A stretch of DNA of 64,000 bases, taken from NCBI RefSeq assembly GCF_002079055.1, contig NC_047498.1, positions 310,001 through 374,000 on the forward strand, written 5' to 3'. The stretch is from Saccharomyces paradoxus. Its lineage: Eukaryota; Ascomycota; Saccharomycetes; Saccharomycetales; Saccharomycetaceae. Below, piece after piece: positions 41,201 to 46,940 of the stretch (its first letter is position 1; each line of letters opens with the position of its first letter). The position numbers were made by a program, and so were the translations under genes. Under the pieces are notes generated by a model. It saw only the letters and a program-made list of their open reading frames with translations. It had not been told where the DNA came from and searched no databases.

Positions 41201-43973
41201 TGACGCTGTACTTTCCAATATATTTATCAATAATGGAAAGCAAATCAGTAATGTCACGTTCTGGCGAATGTACATATATCTCAGTAAATCTTGATCTGAT
41301 ACCCATAGGTAAGTCTTTTTTACCAACATCAGTAGCAGGGTTCATACAAGCAAATATTCTAAAATCGGGATGAGCTTTTATAGGCTCAGCGTCACCCTTT
41401 TCTGAAAGAAGAATACTACGGGAATTGGGCTCAGTAAGAAGGTCAGAAATACTTTCTAAGGTATCTGCGGTTGCTAAATTCACTTCATCGAGTAATAGCC
41501 ACCCTCCGGCTCTGATGGCCTTTACCAACGAACCCTCGACAAAATTGAAGACAAATGAGTTCTCAATAGAGCTAGATTGAGCCTCGAATTTCTTCACTGA
41601 GTCATTGAAATCAGCCCACTTGTCAAGTAACAGCTTTTTTTCATGAGTGTTAAGTCTTCTTTTCTTCTTCTTTGTACTTTCATTCTCAGTTTCAGAGTTT
41701 GTGATTTTTAATATGCTTTGAGCCATTTTGTAAGCTTCGTTCCAAAGTTTAACAACGTTCTTCCATTGATTCTTGTTGAAGCATCTATGTAGCATCTTGT
41801 GAAACTTCTCATTCTTCTTTAAAGAAAATGTAGCATTGAAAAGAGTTTCAAAAGTTTCTTGTATAGGAACCGCAACTGTTTTAGAATTTACAGGTTTGTA
41901 CCCACCAAGAAGATCACCAGTTTCTGTTTGTTGTGAAACATTGATTACCGTTAATGTTTTCGCTAACATCTTAGCGAGTTGTTGAACAACTGTAGTTTTC
42001 CCGGTACCCGTTTCACCGACTAGTAAAACAGGTTCAGTCATCTGCATGCAAACAGAAATCTGCTCCATTAATCTTAGAGAATGATTGGTAAATGCAAATG
42101 ATGTACTGTTCACTGATTTCTTTTGTATATTTAGCTTTTCTTTGAGTAATAGAGCTCTTCCTATTTTGATGCTATCATCAAGGTTTTCCAGAGTGGGCAC
42201 ATGTTGCGTCAAAAATAAAGAAATCCTTGAGGAAGCGATGTCCAATGACTCTCCGATTGCTTGTATAATAGGTTCCAAGGCTTTGAATTCTCCAATTGCG
42301 CCAGCAAAACAGTCGGCAGCTTCGGAGAAAACACTATCGTAGACAGAAGACTCGATTAGTTGATCTGGTTTGTTGATGCCGTTGCTTTTGAATAGAACGT
42401 CTAACCTTTCGCATAGCTTGATCAAATCTCTCACGGATACAACTCTTGTATGTGCACCTTTGTTCAACGAAATAAACTTTGTGTTCAAATAAATACTTTT
42501 GACGCTTTTGTATGAATCAATCAGTTTAGGAATGAGGTTTTTCAAGACGGGGAATTTTTGAGCTAAAATATGCGTCAAATCCTCTTCGCTAGGTTCCTCT
42601 AATTCAATAACATTCCAAATCCTCATACCAATTATATTCAAGTTATAACTCCCATTAGAATTTTGCTTTGGATGATCTTCGTTGATTCTGACAGTCGATA
42701 TTAATTGGAAACCGTTTGCAGCTTTTACAGTCTCTCCTCTGGATGGGATGACTAACTCGCGCTTTTCTAAAAGAGATAAAAGAATTGATAAAACATCCGT
42801 AGGAGCTTTATCTATGTCCTCTATGAGTACCCATCTACCCTCTTTGACTGCAGTAGCCAAAACCCCAGCTCTCCATTCAAACGTGCCTGGTTTGTCACCA
42901 GAAGTGTAGGTACCAATCAGTAACTTGGCATCAGTTTGTTCACCCAAATGAATTTTTACAATGGAGTCATGACAACCCATATATTTACTTAGCTCATTGA
43001 TTAAAAAGGTTTTACCAGATCCCGCTTTTCCAATGAGCATAACCGGTGCTGAATTTTGAATCTTCCTTCCTAGTTGACGAAGAGAAGAAACCGTTTTTTG
43101 AGTAGGAACAAAAGTTAATGGGTAGGCTACTTTGTCATGGGTAGTGTGGACCTTAGGGACGATTACACCACAAATGGACGCGACCTTAATATTTAAATCC
43201 TGAGGTTCAATAATAAGGTAGCTATGGTTTTTTTTAATAGTGAAACATTCTGGAACACAGGGTAGTTTAGAAAAATTCGAAAATCTTTTGGCTTCATTCA
43301 GTTCGAGGAAACTGTAATCTACTTTAAAATCGCCCTCGAAACGGCCCAATAATGAATCGTTTGATTTTATGTAAGCATCTAGCATATCAGTTATGGCTTT
43401 TTCTCCCATATCCAAGTACAAAGATAAAACTTTCAATGCTAGGAATATAATAACCTGACTTTCCTGATGTTCGGCGAGTAAATCCACAAGTTGATATAAA
43501 ATGTCGGGTTGAATGAAGCGTGCAAATACTTCTTTATTGTGATATAGTAGTCTATAGTATGCTAATAGTATTTTAAACATGTCAGAATCTTTTTGCGAAG
43601 ATGGGTTTTGAAGAATAGTAATGAAATGATCATTCTCTTTATCTAAATAATCTTCAATTAATGGCATTGCAGAGGGAAATATTGTAATAATACTTGCTAA
43701 TTTTTCGATTACAAGAACATAATCTTTTTTTTTGAGATTCTTTGTCCAACGTGCCACTATCTCTAAAAAAATGCTTTTGTAAAGGAAGACATGACCGGCG
43801 ATGGAACGGCTATGTAATATAGTTCCTGCTAATCTGTCTAAATTCTCTGAAGTTGATTCCTTGCTGCTAAAGTTGAAGGGTGCTTCAAGAGAATCAGAAG
43901 GAAAGGTAGAGTTGAAGAGAACTAACCTTTGCTCAACTGCGTCTAAGTCTAATAAAATTCTATCTTGGGACAT
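29235..43973 (-). CDS. MDN1: Midasin (Rea1), giant AAA+ ATPase for 60S ribosome maturation
   Basis: An uninterrupted 4912-codon frame, the longest gene here. Mdn1 is a dynein-like AAA+ motor that strips assembly factors (Ytm1, Rsa4) from pre-60S particles in nucleolus and nucleoplasm. Six AAA modules show P-loops: GKAGSGKT (~312), GETGTGKT (~658), GPTSSGKT (~1086), GETGCGKT (~1371), GSPGVGKT (~1750) and the less canonical GPSNSGKT (~2056). Walker B-like acidic motifs such as LLDEVNLA and VLDELNLAP are visible. A long helical linker follows, then an Asp/Glu-rich region (about 4045-4620) and a C-terminal MIDAS/VWA domain with DDSKSMS near 4714. The length is within two residues of S. cerevisiae. 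Confidence 0.98.
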   Translation of the reverse strand: MSQDRILLDLDAVEQRLVLFNSTFPSDSLEAPFNFSSKESTSENLDRLAGTILHSRSIAGHVFLYKSIFLEIVARWTKNLKKKDYVLVIEKLASIITIFPSAMPLIEDYLDKENDHFITILQNPSSQKDSDMFKILLAYYRLLYHNKEVFARFIQPDILYQLVDLLAEHQESQVIIFLALKVLSLYLDMGEKAITDMLDAYIKSNDSLLGRFEGDFKVDYSFLELNEAKRFSNFSKLPCVPECFTIKKNHSYLIIEPQDLNIKVASICGVIVPKVHTTHDKVAYPLTFVPTQKTVSSLRQLGRKIQNSAPVMLIGKAGSGKTFLINELSKYMGCHDSIVKIHLGEQTDAKLLIGTYTSGDKPGTFEWRAGVLATAVKEGRWVLIEDIDKAPTDVLSILLSLLEKRELVIPSRGETVKAANGFQLISTVRINEDHPKQNSNGSYNLNIIGMRIWNVIELEEPSEEDLTHILAQKFPVLKNLIPKLIDSYKSVKSIYLNTKFISLNKGAHTRVVSVRDLIKLCERLDVLFKSNGINKPDQLIESSVYDSVFSEAADCFAGAIGEFKALEPIIQAIGESLDIASSRISLFLTQHVPTLENLDDSIKIGRALLLKEKLNIQKKSVNSTSFAFTNHSLRLMEQISVCMQMTEPVLLVGETGTGKTTVVQQLAKMLAKTLTVINVSQQTETGDLLGGYKPVNSKTVAVPIQETFETLFNATFSLKKNEKFHKMLHRCFNKNQWKNVVKLWNEAYKMAQSILKITNSETENESTKKKKRRLNTHEKKLLLDKWADFNDSVKKFEAQSSSIENSFVFNFVEGSLVKAIRAGGWLLLDEVNLATADTLESISDLLTEPNSRSILLSEKGDAEPIKAHPDFRIFACMNPATDVGKKDLPMGIRSRFTEIYVHSPERDITDLLSIIDKYIGKYSVSDEWVGNDIAELYLEAKKLADSNTIVDGSNQKPHFSIRTLTRTLLYVTDIIHIYGLRRSLYDGFCMSFLTLLDQKSEAILKPVIEKFALGRLKNVKSVMSQTPPSPGPEYVQFKHYWMKRGPNEVQEQAHYIITPFVEKNMMNLVRATSGKRFPVLIQGPTSSGKTSMIKYLADITGHKFVRINNHEHTDLQEYLGTYVTDDTGKLSFKEGVLVEALRKGYWIVLDELNLAPTDVLEALNRLLDDNRELFIPETQEIVHPHPDFLLFATQNPPGIYGGRKILSRAFRNRFLELHFDDIPQDELEIILRERCKIAPSYAKKIVEVYRQLSIERSASRLFEQKNSFATLRDLFRWALRDAVGYEQLAASGYMLLAERCRTPQEKVTVKKTLEKVMKVKLDMDQYYASLEDKSLEAIGSVTWTKGMRRLSVLVSSCLKNKEPVLLVGETGCGKTTICQLLAQFMGRELITLNAHQNTETGDILGAQRPVRNRSEIQHKLIKCLKTALNVANDKDIDLQELLQLYSKSDDKNITEDVRMEIKKLRDSLNVLFEWSDGPLIQAMKTGNFFLLDEISLADDSVLERLNSVLEPERSLLLAEQGSSDSLVTASENFQFFATMNPGGDYGKKELSPALRNRFTEIWVPSMEDFNDVNMIVSSRLLEDLKNLADPIVNFSEWFGKKLGGGNATSGVISLRDILAWVEFINKVYPKINNKSTALIQGASMVFIDALGTNNTAYLAENENDLKSLRTECVVQLLKLCGDNLELQQLEANNIIVTQDELQVGMFKIPRFPGGQPSSFNLTAPTTASNLVRVVRAMQVHKPILLEGSPGVGKTSLITALANITGNKLTRINLSEQTDLVDLFGADAPGERSGEFLWHDAPFLRAMKKGEWVLLDEMNLASQSVLEGLNACLDHRGEAYIPELDISFTCHPNFLVFAAQNPQYQGGGRKGLPKSFVNRFSVVFIDMLTSDDLLLIAKHLYPSISPDVIAKMIKLMSTLEEQVCKKKLWGNSGSPWEFNLRDTLRWLKLLNQYSICDDVDVFDFVNIIVKQRFRTSSDKNKAQLLIEDIFGGFSTKENFFKLTEEYIQINNEVALRSPHYRYPITQNLFPLECNVAVYESVLKAINNNWPLVLVGPSNSGKTETIRFLASILGPRVDVFSMNSDIDSMDILGGYEQVDLTRKISYITEDITNTVREIISTNMKLLPNAAAIIEGLNLLKYLLSDIVTPEKFQGFRSRFNKFSSHLEGHSSLKTINMNIEKMSEIITKEASVKFEWFDGMLVKAVEKGHWLILDNANLCSPSVLDRLNSLLETDGSLLINECSQEDGQPRVLKPHPNFRLFLTMDPKYGELSRAMRNRGVEIYIEELPNRSTAFDCLTLGLEVKKTDTDFVSIDDGIKKIELNESNTPMPLKHFVPSYLSRPCIFAQVHDIILLSDEAPLEESLAAVIPISSLGKVDKWANNILNCMEYSEKNIVEKLYVFIKFFTDMGILEKINNLYAPATLKLQGALGIHDKQLTEETLSLTLNEYVLPTISKYSDKIKSPESLYLLSTLGLLLNSLNALKSINAKSTHGKIDELTYIELSAAAFNGRHLKNTPRIPIFCILYNISTVISENFKTKSLFCGSNQYQHYWDLLVIVIAALETATTKDEARLRVYKELIDNWIASAKTKSDIEITPFLNINSEFTDVLHLSRGHSITLLWDTFRKNYPTTSNSWLAFEKLIELSKKFDRVRLLQFSESYSSIQDLMDIFRLLNEDVLDNNLPEFNFLLSKLEDGISELELISSKFLNKRKHYFATEFDNLIRYTFSVDTVELIKELAPASSLATEKLTKLIINKYNYPPVFDVLWTENNAKLTSFTSSIFSSQFLEDVVRKSNNLKTFSGNQIKQSISDAELLLSSTIKCSPNLLKSQVECFENMLMTWLRRIIDIHAGRDCSKLSLKEISSLIEEKTASETCVTFAEYILPALELIESSKSLEALGEAWILFGTGLLLLFVPDSPYDPAIHDYVLYDLFLKTKTFSQNLMKSWRNVRKVISGDEKIFTEELINVISDEDAPQSPRVYRTDMSIDCLFDEWIAFLTSTMSSQQIKELVGAYECNSDQSDRRLEMLQQNSFHFLNRLESGYSKFADLNDILAGYIYSINFGFDLLKLQKSKDRAIFQISPLWSMDPINISCAENVLSAYHELSKFFKKSTVEDSSVEKVLMYFLMLFKFHRNDTILLEIFEATLYTLYSRWSLRRFRQEQEENEKSSMFKFSDNSDDYETDFKNLFPDYEDTVLVTDEKDASSPENLDEIYFQLADTYISVFDRDHDANFSSELKSGAMITTILSEKLENTKIEELRSGSLSAVINRLDEETQSFKNAKDFGDIDFYHDFSIPEFQKASDIIETVLKSVLKLLEQWPEHATLNELYRVSQEFLNYPIQTPLARQLQKIEQIYTFLAEWEKYASSEVSLNTTLKLITDLIVSWRKLELRTWKGLFNSEDEKTRKSIGKWWFYLYESIVISNLGNEKKETTSNTTLLVSSLNLFFSKSTLGEFNARLDLVKAFYKHIQLIGLRNSKIEGLLHNTLKFYYQFKPVIDERIASGRKSLEKEIDDIILLASWKDVNVDALKQSSRKSHNNLYKIVRKYRDLLGGDAKTIIEAGLSYTNKNKFKLPTLRQHFYEDLNLEASKNLVKKISSWSTRPASLKNIDMVTSNMDSYLENISSQEFPNFADLASDFYAEAERLRKETPDVYTKENKKRLAYLKTQKSKVLGDALKELRRIGLKGNFREDIQKVQSSTTTILANIAPFNDKYLDSADAFFFKVLDLLPKLRSAVSNPSDDIPVAAIERGMALTQSLMFSLITVRHPLSVFANDYCKVNDMILDLECFTHLKGDIVHCSLKTDIDNVRLFEKWLPSLLDYAAQTLSVISKYSTTLEQQKVLLDAKSTLSSFFLHFNTSRVFDSSFIESYFRFELFINELLKKLENAKEAGNAFVFDTIIEWIKTNKRVPIKKEQKRGPSVEEIEQAFRRTFTSIILSFQKVIGDGFESISETDDKWLSTSFKKIMINVKLLRSGVVSKNIEAALSLLKSFDFATTESIYIKSIISFTLPVITRYCNAMTVVLDRSRNYYTNTSHGTYILSTILHSLAKNGFCSPEPPSEEVDDKNLQDGTGLGDGEGAQNNNKDVEQDEDLTEDAQKENKDQQDKNEREDENEDDAVEMEGDMAGELEDLSNGEENENDDEHTDSEEEELDEEIDDLNEDDPNAIDDKMWDEKASDNSKEKDTDQNLDGKNQEEDVQAAENDEQQQDSKEGVDEDSKAPEDGDEEIENDEDAEDENDVGEQEDEVKDEQGENLEANVPEIETLDLPEDMNLDSDREESDGDIDMSDEMPDDLNKEEAENENEEVKQEAGNEDDNEDDESDSQIDVNEAETAFNEEKDAEEDVNMTNDEGKENEENVPEEQVMSDEELKQDDGIEDDKEKGGEQNTEGLDGVEEKADIEDIDQEAAVQQDSGSKGAGADATDTREQEDVGGSGTTQNTYEEDQEDLTKNNEESREEATAALKQLGDSLKEYHRRRQDIKEAQTNDEENDNLEKRNERPDEFEHVEGANTETDTQALGSATQDQLQTIDENMAIDDDREEQEVDQKDLAEESDNEKMDIDEEDMLSDVDEHDANNGTDSKKSGFIGERKTEKDLENELPNEHFLPDQEDKDELQALIENVEDNTHDASASLTPERSLEESRELWHKSEISTAELVSRLGEQLRLILEPTLATKLKGDYKTGKRLNMKRIIPYIASQFRKDKIWLRRTKPSKRQYQIMIALDDSKSMSESKCVKLAFDSLCLVSRTLTQLEAGGLSIVKFGENAKEVHSFDQQFSNESGARAFQWFGFQETKTDVKKLVAESIKIFERARAMAHNDQWQLEIVISDGICEDHETIQRLVRRARENKIMLVFVIIDGITSNESILDMSQVNYIPDQFGNPQLKITKYLDTFPFEFYVVVHDISELPEMLSLILRQYFTDLASN

Positions 43974-44172
43974 TCTTGGCAGATTTTAACAGGTTCAAAA
44001 AAATGATTCGACTGCGTAAAGTAGAGATACCTTGAAATAACGAGAGTAGAATTTGGCGTTAGGTTAATTCAGAGGTACTTAAATTTTGAAAAAAATCTCT
44101 TAAGAGAGGAATGCCCAAAACGCAGCAGGAAGTGATATAATGTTTTCCTTTCCTAGAGGTTAATGGACTCTA

Positions 44173-44198
44173 GCTCATCGCTTCTCTAAAATTTTTCA
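44173..44198. promoter_or_regulatory. PAC and RRPE motifs between MDN1 and REX3
   Basis: GCTCATCGC at 44173-44181 is the PAC motif (bound by Dot6/Tod6) and TAAAATTTTTCA at 44187-44198 fits the RRPE motif (bound by Stb3). The pair, 5 bp apart, is the signature of ribosome-biogenesis promoters. It lies 200 bp from the MDN1 ATG and 150 bp from REX3. Confidence 0.8.
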
Positions 44199-44349
44199 CT
44201 CGAAAAAAAAGCACCTCGTAAAGGGCGACAATAAATGATGAGTAGAAAAAGAAATGGAGTAACGATATCTGTGAGTGAGTATCAATGCCTTCACCATATG
44301 ATTCAGAGCTTGTTCAGCTTGGCTATATGTGCCAACGGGAAGGTTTAGT

Positions 44350-45564
44350 ATGGGAAGTTTGTTGAGGCCAGTTGATCTGGTAAACCAGCCACTTGGATTC
44401 CAAGAAAGGTATAAGATTTTGCAGAAGTTATTCAAGCAGTTACAAAAGGCGTATTCACATACAAATAGAAGCAATATTGATCTTGAAAGACTTGCCACCC
44501 GCTTGGAAGTACATGTAGCCAGAAATAGCTTGTCTGGTCAGAGTTACAAGTTTAACATGAGCATTTTACTGCGAGATGTACTCAAATATAAGGGAGATCT
44601 CTCGAAGATCAAAGTTAATGGGCGCCCTCTCAAAGGAGGCAAGCCCCATTCATATTCAAACAGTAATATAGGCACCATCACCACTAAATCAAAAGCGATG
44701 GAAGCTTTAAAGGCTTTGGTTCATGATGTGAAGGCGTTGGAAAAGAATGGCTATACTGTTAAGGAAACGCAAAATGAAACTAGTGATGACAATAATACGC
44801 AACTATATGCATCTTGTTTGCGCTGCAGTACGAATTTTAAAAAGACAGACATCATGGAAAAAACTTTATGCAGGTATCATCCTTTAAAGAGAATGTACAA
44901 CAGAGAGACCAAGAACCATCAGTATCCGTGCTGTGGCGAAACTACTGACTCTGTTTCTTTTCTAAGGCTTGGATGCAAGACGTTTTTTCACCACGTGTTT
45001 AGAGGGGAATCATATGATGATTTGTGCAAAATTTCCAAGTTTTCCAGCACAGAAGACATGGATGGTGTTGAGAATGTCCTTTCTCTTGACTGTGAAATGG
45101 CGTTCACGTCATTGGGTTATGAGATGATACGTTTGACAATTGTGGATTTTTTCACCGGAAAGACACTATTTGACCATGTGATTCAGCCAATAGGAGATAT
45201 TGTGGATTTAAATTCGGACTTTAGTGGTGTCCATGAGATTGATCGAACCAATTGTCCTACGTACAAGGAGGCGCTTAATGTATTTTTATCCGGAAATTTA
45301 ATAAATAAAAATAGTATACTTATAGGGCACGGACTGGAGAACGATCTAAACGTCATGAGGTTATTTCATAACAAGGTGATAGATACGGCAATACTTTATT
45401 CAAAAACAAAGTTTAAGGTGTCTTTGAAAAACTTAGCGTTTGAAGTTTTGAGCAGAAAAATCCAAAATGGTGAGCATGATAGTTCTCAAGATGCGATAGC
45501 CACGATGGATGTTGTTAAAGTCAAAATAGGTATTTCTCCAAGTCAAAACAATTGGGATCAATAA
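44350..45564 (+). CDS. REX3: RNA 3'-5' exonuclease Rex3 (DEDDh family)
   Basis: Rex3 trims RNase MRP RNA and, redundantly with Rex1 and Rex2, U5 and RNase P RNAs. From the ATG at 44350 (MGSLLRPVDLVNQPLGFQER) the protein has 404 residues, matching S. cerevisiae; the frame extends upstream only to a GTG. A Cys/His zinc-type segment lies at about 165-215 (LRCSTNFKKTDIMEKTLCRYHP). The exonuclease domain covers about 240-395 with SLDCEMAFTS (first Asp and Glu), GLENDLN (Asp) and HDSSQDAIATMD (His and Asp). It is divergent from MDN1. Confidence 0.95.
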   Translation: MGSLLRPVDLVNQPLGFQERYKILQKLFKQLQKAYSHTNRSNIDLERLATRLEVHVARNSLSGQSYKFNMSILLRDVLKYKGDLSKIKVNGRPLKGGKPHSYSNSNIGTITTKSKAMEALKALVHDVKALEKNGYTVKETQNETSDDNNTQLYASCLRCSTNFKKTDIMEKTLCRYHPLKRMYNRETKNHQYPCCGETTDSVSFLRLGCKTFFHHVFRGESYDDLCKISKFSSTEDMDGVENVLSLDCEMAFTSLGYEMIRLTIVDFFTGKTLFDHVIQPIGDIVDLNSDFSGVHEIDRTNCPTYKEALNVFLSGNLINKNSILIGHGLENDLNVMRLFHNKVIDTAILYSKTKFKVSLKNLAFEVLSRKIQNGEHDSSQDAIATMDVVKVKIGISPSQNNWDQ

Positions 45565-45750
45565 TGTAATCACATTCAAAAATTAAGCGGATATATATAG
45601 TTATTATTTCTTATACGGTTCACATGATAAGATATCTTAAGTAAAGGTGTTAAAAAAGTAAAATGGTACATTTAATGATTTAGATATTAGTTTCCTATTT
45701 TCTGCATTTGATGGAAAATTATAATAAACTTCCTTTTTAATATTTGAATA

Positions 45751-45805
45751 GTTTGAATGAAAATCAAATATCATCTATTGCCTGGTATTCATATTAGCGG
45801 TATTT
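45751..45805 (+). mobile_element. Ty1/Ty2-type delta LTR, 5' fragment
   Basis: The stretch aligns to the beginning of a delta LTR (AAAATCAAATATCATCTATT and onward). Only an early part of the LTR is recognisable. It abuts an inverted delta copy. Old fossil; limits are approximate. Confidence 0.55.
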
Positions 45806-45822
45806 TGTTGGAAGAATCAACT

Positions 45823-46137
45823 TATGAATTAGGCGAATAATTGGAAAACTGTTGGGATTCCATTATTGCTAAAGGCTATAATATTAGGTATACAGAATAT
45901 ACTAGAAGTTCTCCTCGAGGACATAGGAATCCACAAAAAGGCGTCCATAATTCTACATAATAATACTACTTTATCTTCTTCCCTTTATATGTTGTGATTC
46001 ATTGTCCTGTTACATTATCAACCCTTGCCTTTCAGCTTCCATTAAATTTGATGACTGTCTCTCAATATTTATGTCATCTTCCTACACCGCATGTGATAAT
46101 ATACCAGTAACATGAATACTAGTCAATATATGATATT
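45823..46137 (-). mobile_element. Delta LTR (Ty1/Ty2 family), solo fossil upstream of U6
   Basis: The reverse complement reads as a delta LTR: CTCGAGGAGAACTTCTAGTA, the AATGGAATCCCAACA region and the TATATTACC-side promoter region are all visible. The element points leftwards and meets a tau LTR at 46138. No internal Ty sequence is present, so it is a solo LTR of some age. Ty1-family elements characteristically integrate upstream of Pol III genes, and U6 lies 368 bp to the right. Confidence 0.8.
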
Positions 46138-46409
46138 TGTTGGAACGAGTAAAAATTAGTAATACATGAGTTGCTATGGTAACAATTTTAATGCTTACAT
46201 CGCATACTAATGCACAGACACGTTTAAGTGTGAATGTGCTATTGCAGAAGGAAATGTTAACGACAAATTCAGATAGTACTGAGTTTGAAGTAAAGATCTA
46301 TTAATTGGACACGATATGTTAGTTATATATATATAAGTAAAATGAGTCATCACATTAAATATATGTGACAACTGGAATTACTATTATATTGGCCATCTCT
46401 GTTCCAACA
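46138..46409 (+). mobile_element. Tau LTR (Ty4 family), solo fossil upstream of U6
   Basis: It starts TGTTGGAACGAG and ends CTGTTCCAACA, giving inverted termini. The internal part (GAGTTGCTATGGTAACAAT, TTGCAGAAGG, GTGACAACTGGAATTACTAT) matches the Ty4 tau LTR as I remember it. The flanks ATATT and CTATT resemble a 5-bp target duplication that has drifted. It sits against the delta LTR and ends 95 bp before U6. An ATGAGTCAT Gcn4-type palindrome lies inside at 46342-46350. Confidence 0.72.
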
Positions 46410-46474
46410 CTATTTCAATAGCTTCACCATCGTATATGAGGAATTCTAAATTTATTTTTTTTTAGGAAATTAAA

Positions 46475-46482
46475 TATAAATA
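46475..46482 (+). promoter_or_regulatory. U6 TATA box
   Basis: TATAAATA begins 30 bp upstream of the U6 first base, the position known for SNR6, where it fixes the TFIIIB site. A T-rich tract lies just upstream (46451-46464). Confidence 0.93.
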
Positions 46483-46504
46483 AGTGTTTTTTTCGGACTT
46501 AGGT

Positions 46505-46616
46505 GTTCGCGAAGTAACCCTTCGTGGACATTTGGTCAATTTGAAACAATACAGAGATGATCAGCAGTTCCCCTGCATAAGGATGAACCGTTTTACAAAG
46601 AGATTTATTTCGTTTT
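46505..46616 (+). ncRNA. SNR6: U6 spliceosomal snRNA
   Basis: The 112-nt sequence begins GTTCGCGAAGTAACCC and contains the invariant ACAGAGA box (46551-46557), the AGCAGTTCCCCTGC U4/ISL region and the 3' end TTTATTTCGTTTT. U6 forms the catalytic core of the spliceosome. It is a Pol III gene with an intragenic A block (TGGACATTTGG at 46525-46535, +21), a TATA box at -30 and a B block downstream of the gene. The terminator is a T run at 46613-46622. It lies between REX3 and YLR108C as in S. cerevisiae. Confidence 0.98.
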
Positions 46617-46622
46617 TTTTTT
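46613..46622 (+). terminator. Pol III terminator of U6
   Basis: Ten consecutive T residues directly at the U6 3' end. Confidence 0.92.
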
Positions 46623-46737
46623 ATCATCGGTTAGAGTAGCGTAACTTATTCATCAAAAGGTATTCATCAGATAGCAGTGTATCTTCGTTTCTCTATATGA
46701 TATAGATCACCACTATTTGGAGTAGAAAATTGTCTCG

Positions 46738-46748
46738 CGTTCGAATCC
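46738..46748 (+). promoter_or_regulatory. Extragenic B block of U6
   Basis: CGTTCGAATCC matches the TFIIIC B-block consensus GGTTCGANTCC at all but one base. It starts at +234 relative to the U6 first base, about 120 bp beyond the terminator, exactly the unusual spacing established for SNR6. Confidence 0.93.
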
Positions 46749-46940
46749 AAGCCACTCCTTTCGGGTAGCCGATGAACGATGCCTAATTAATTTTATTATG
46801 TAGGAATGTTATTGGTACTTATGTCCTTTATGAATATGAATGTGAATATTGTTACAGCTATGCTACCCTGGTACGATCATACTCGAACGCCCCATTAAAT
46901 TATATATGCAAAACAAAAAAAAGTTTCTTTTTTGACGATT

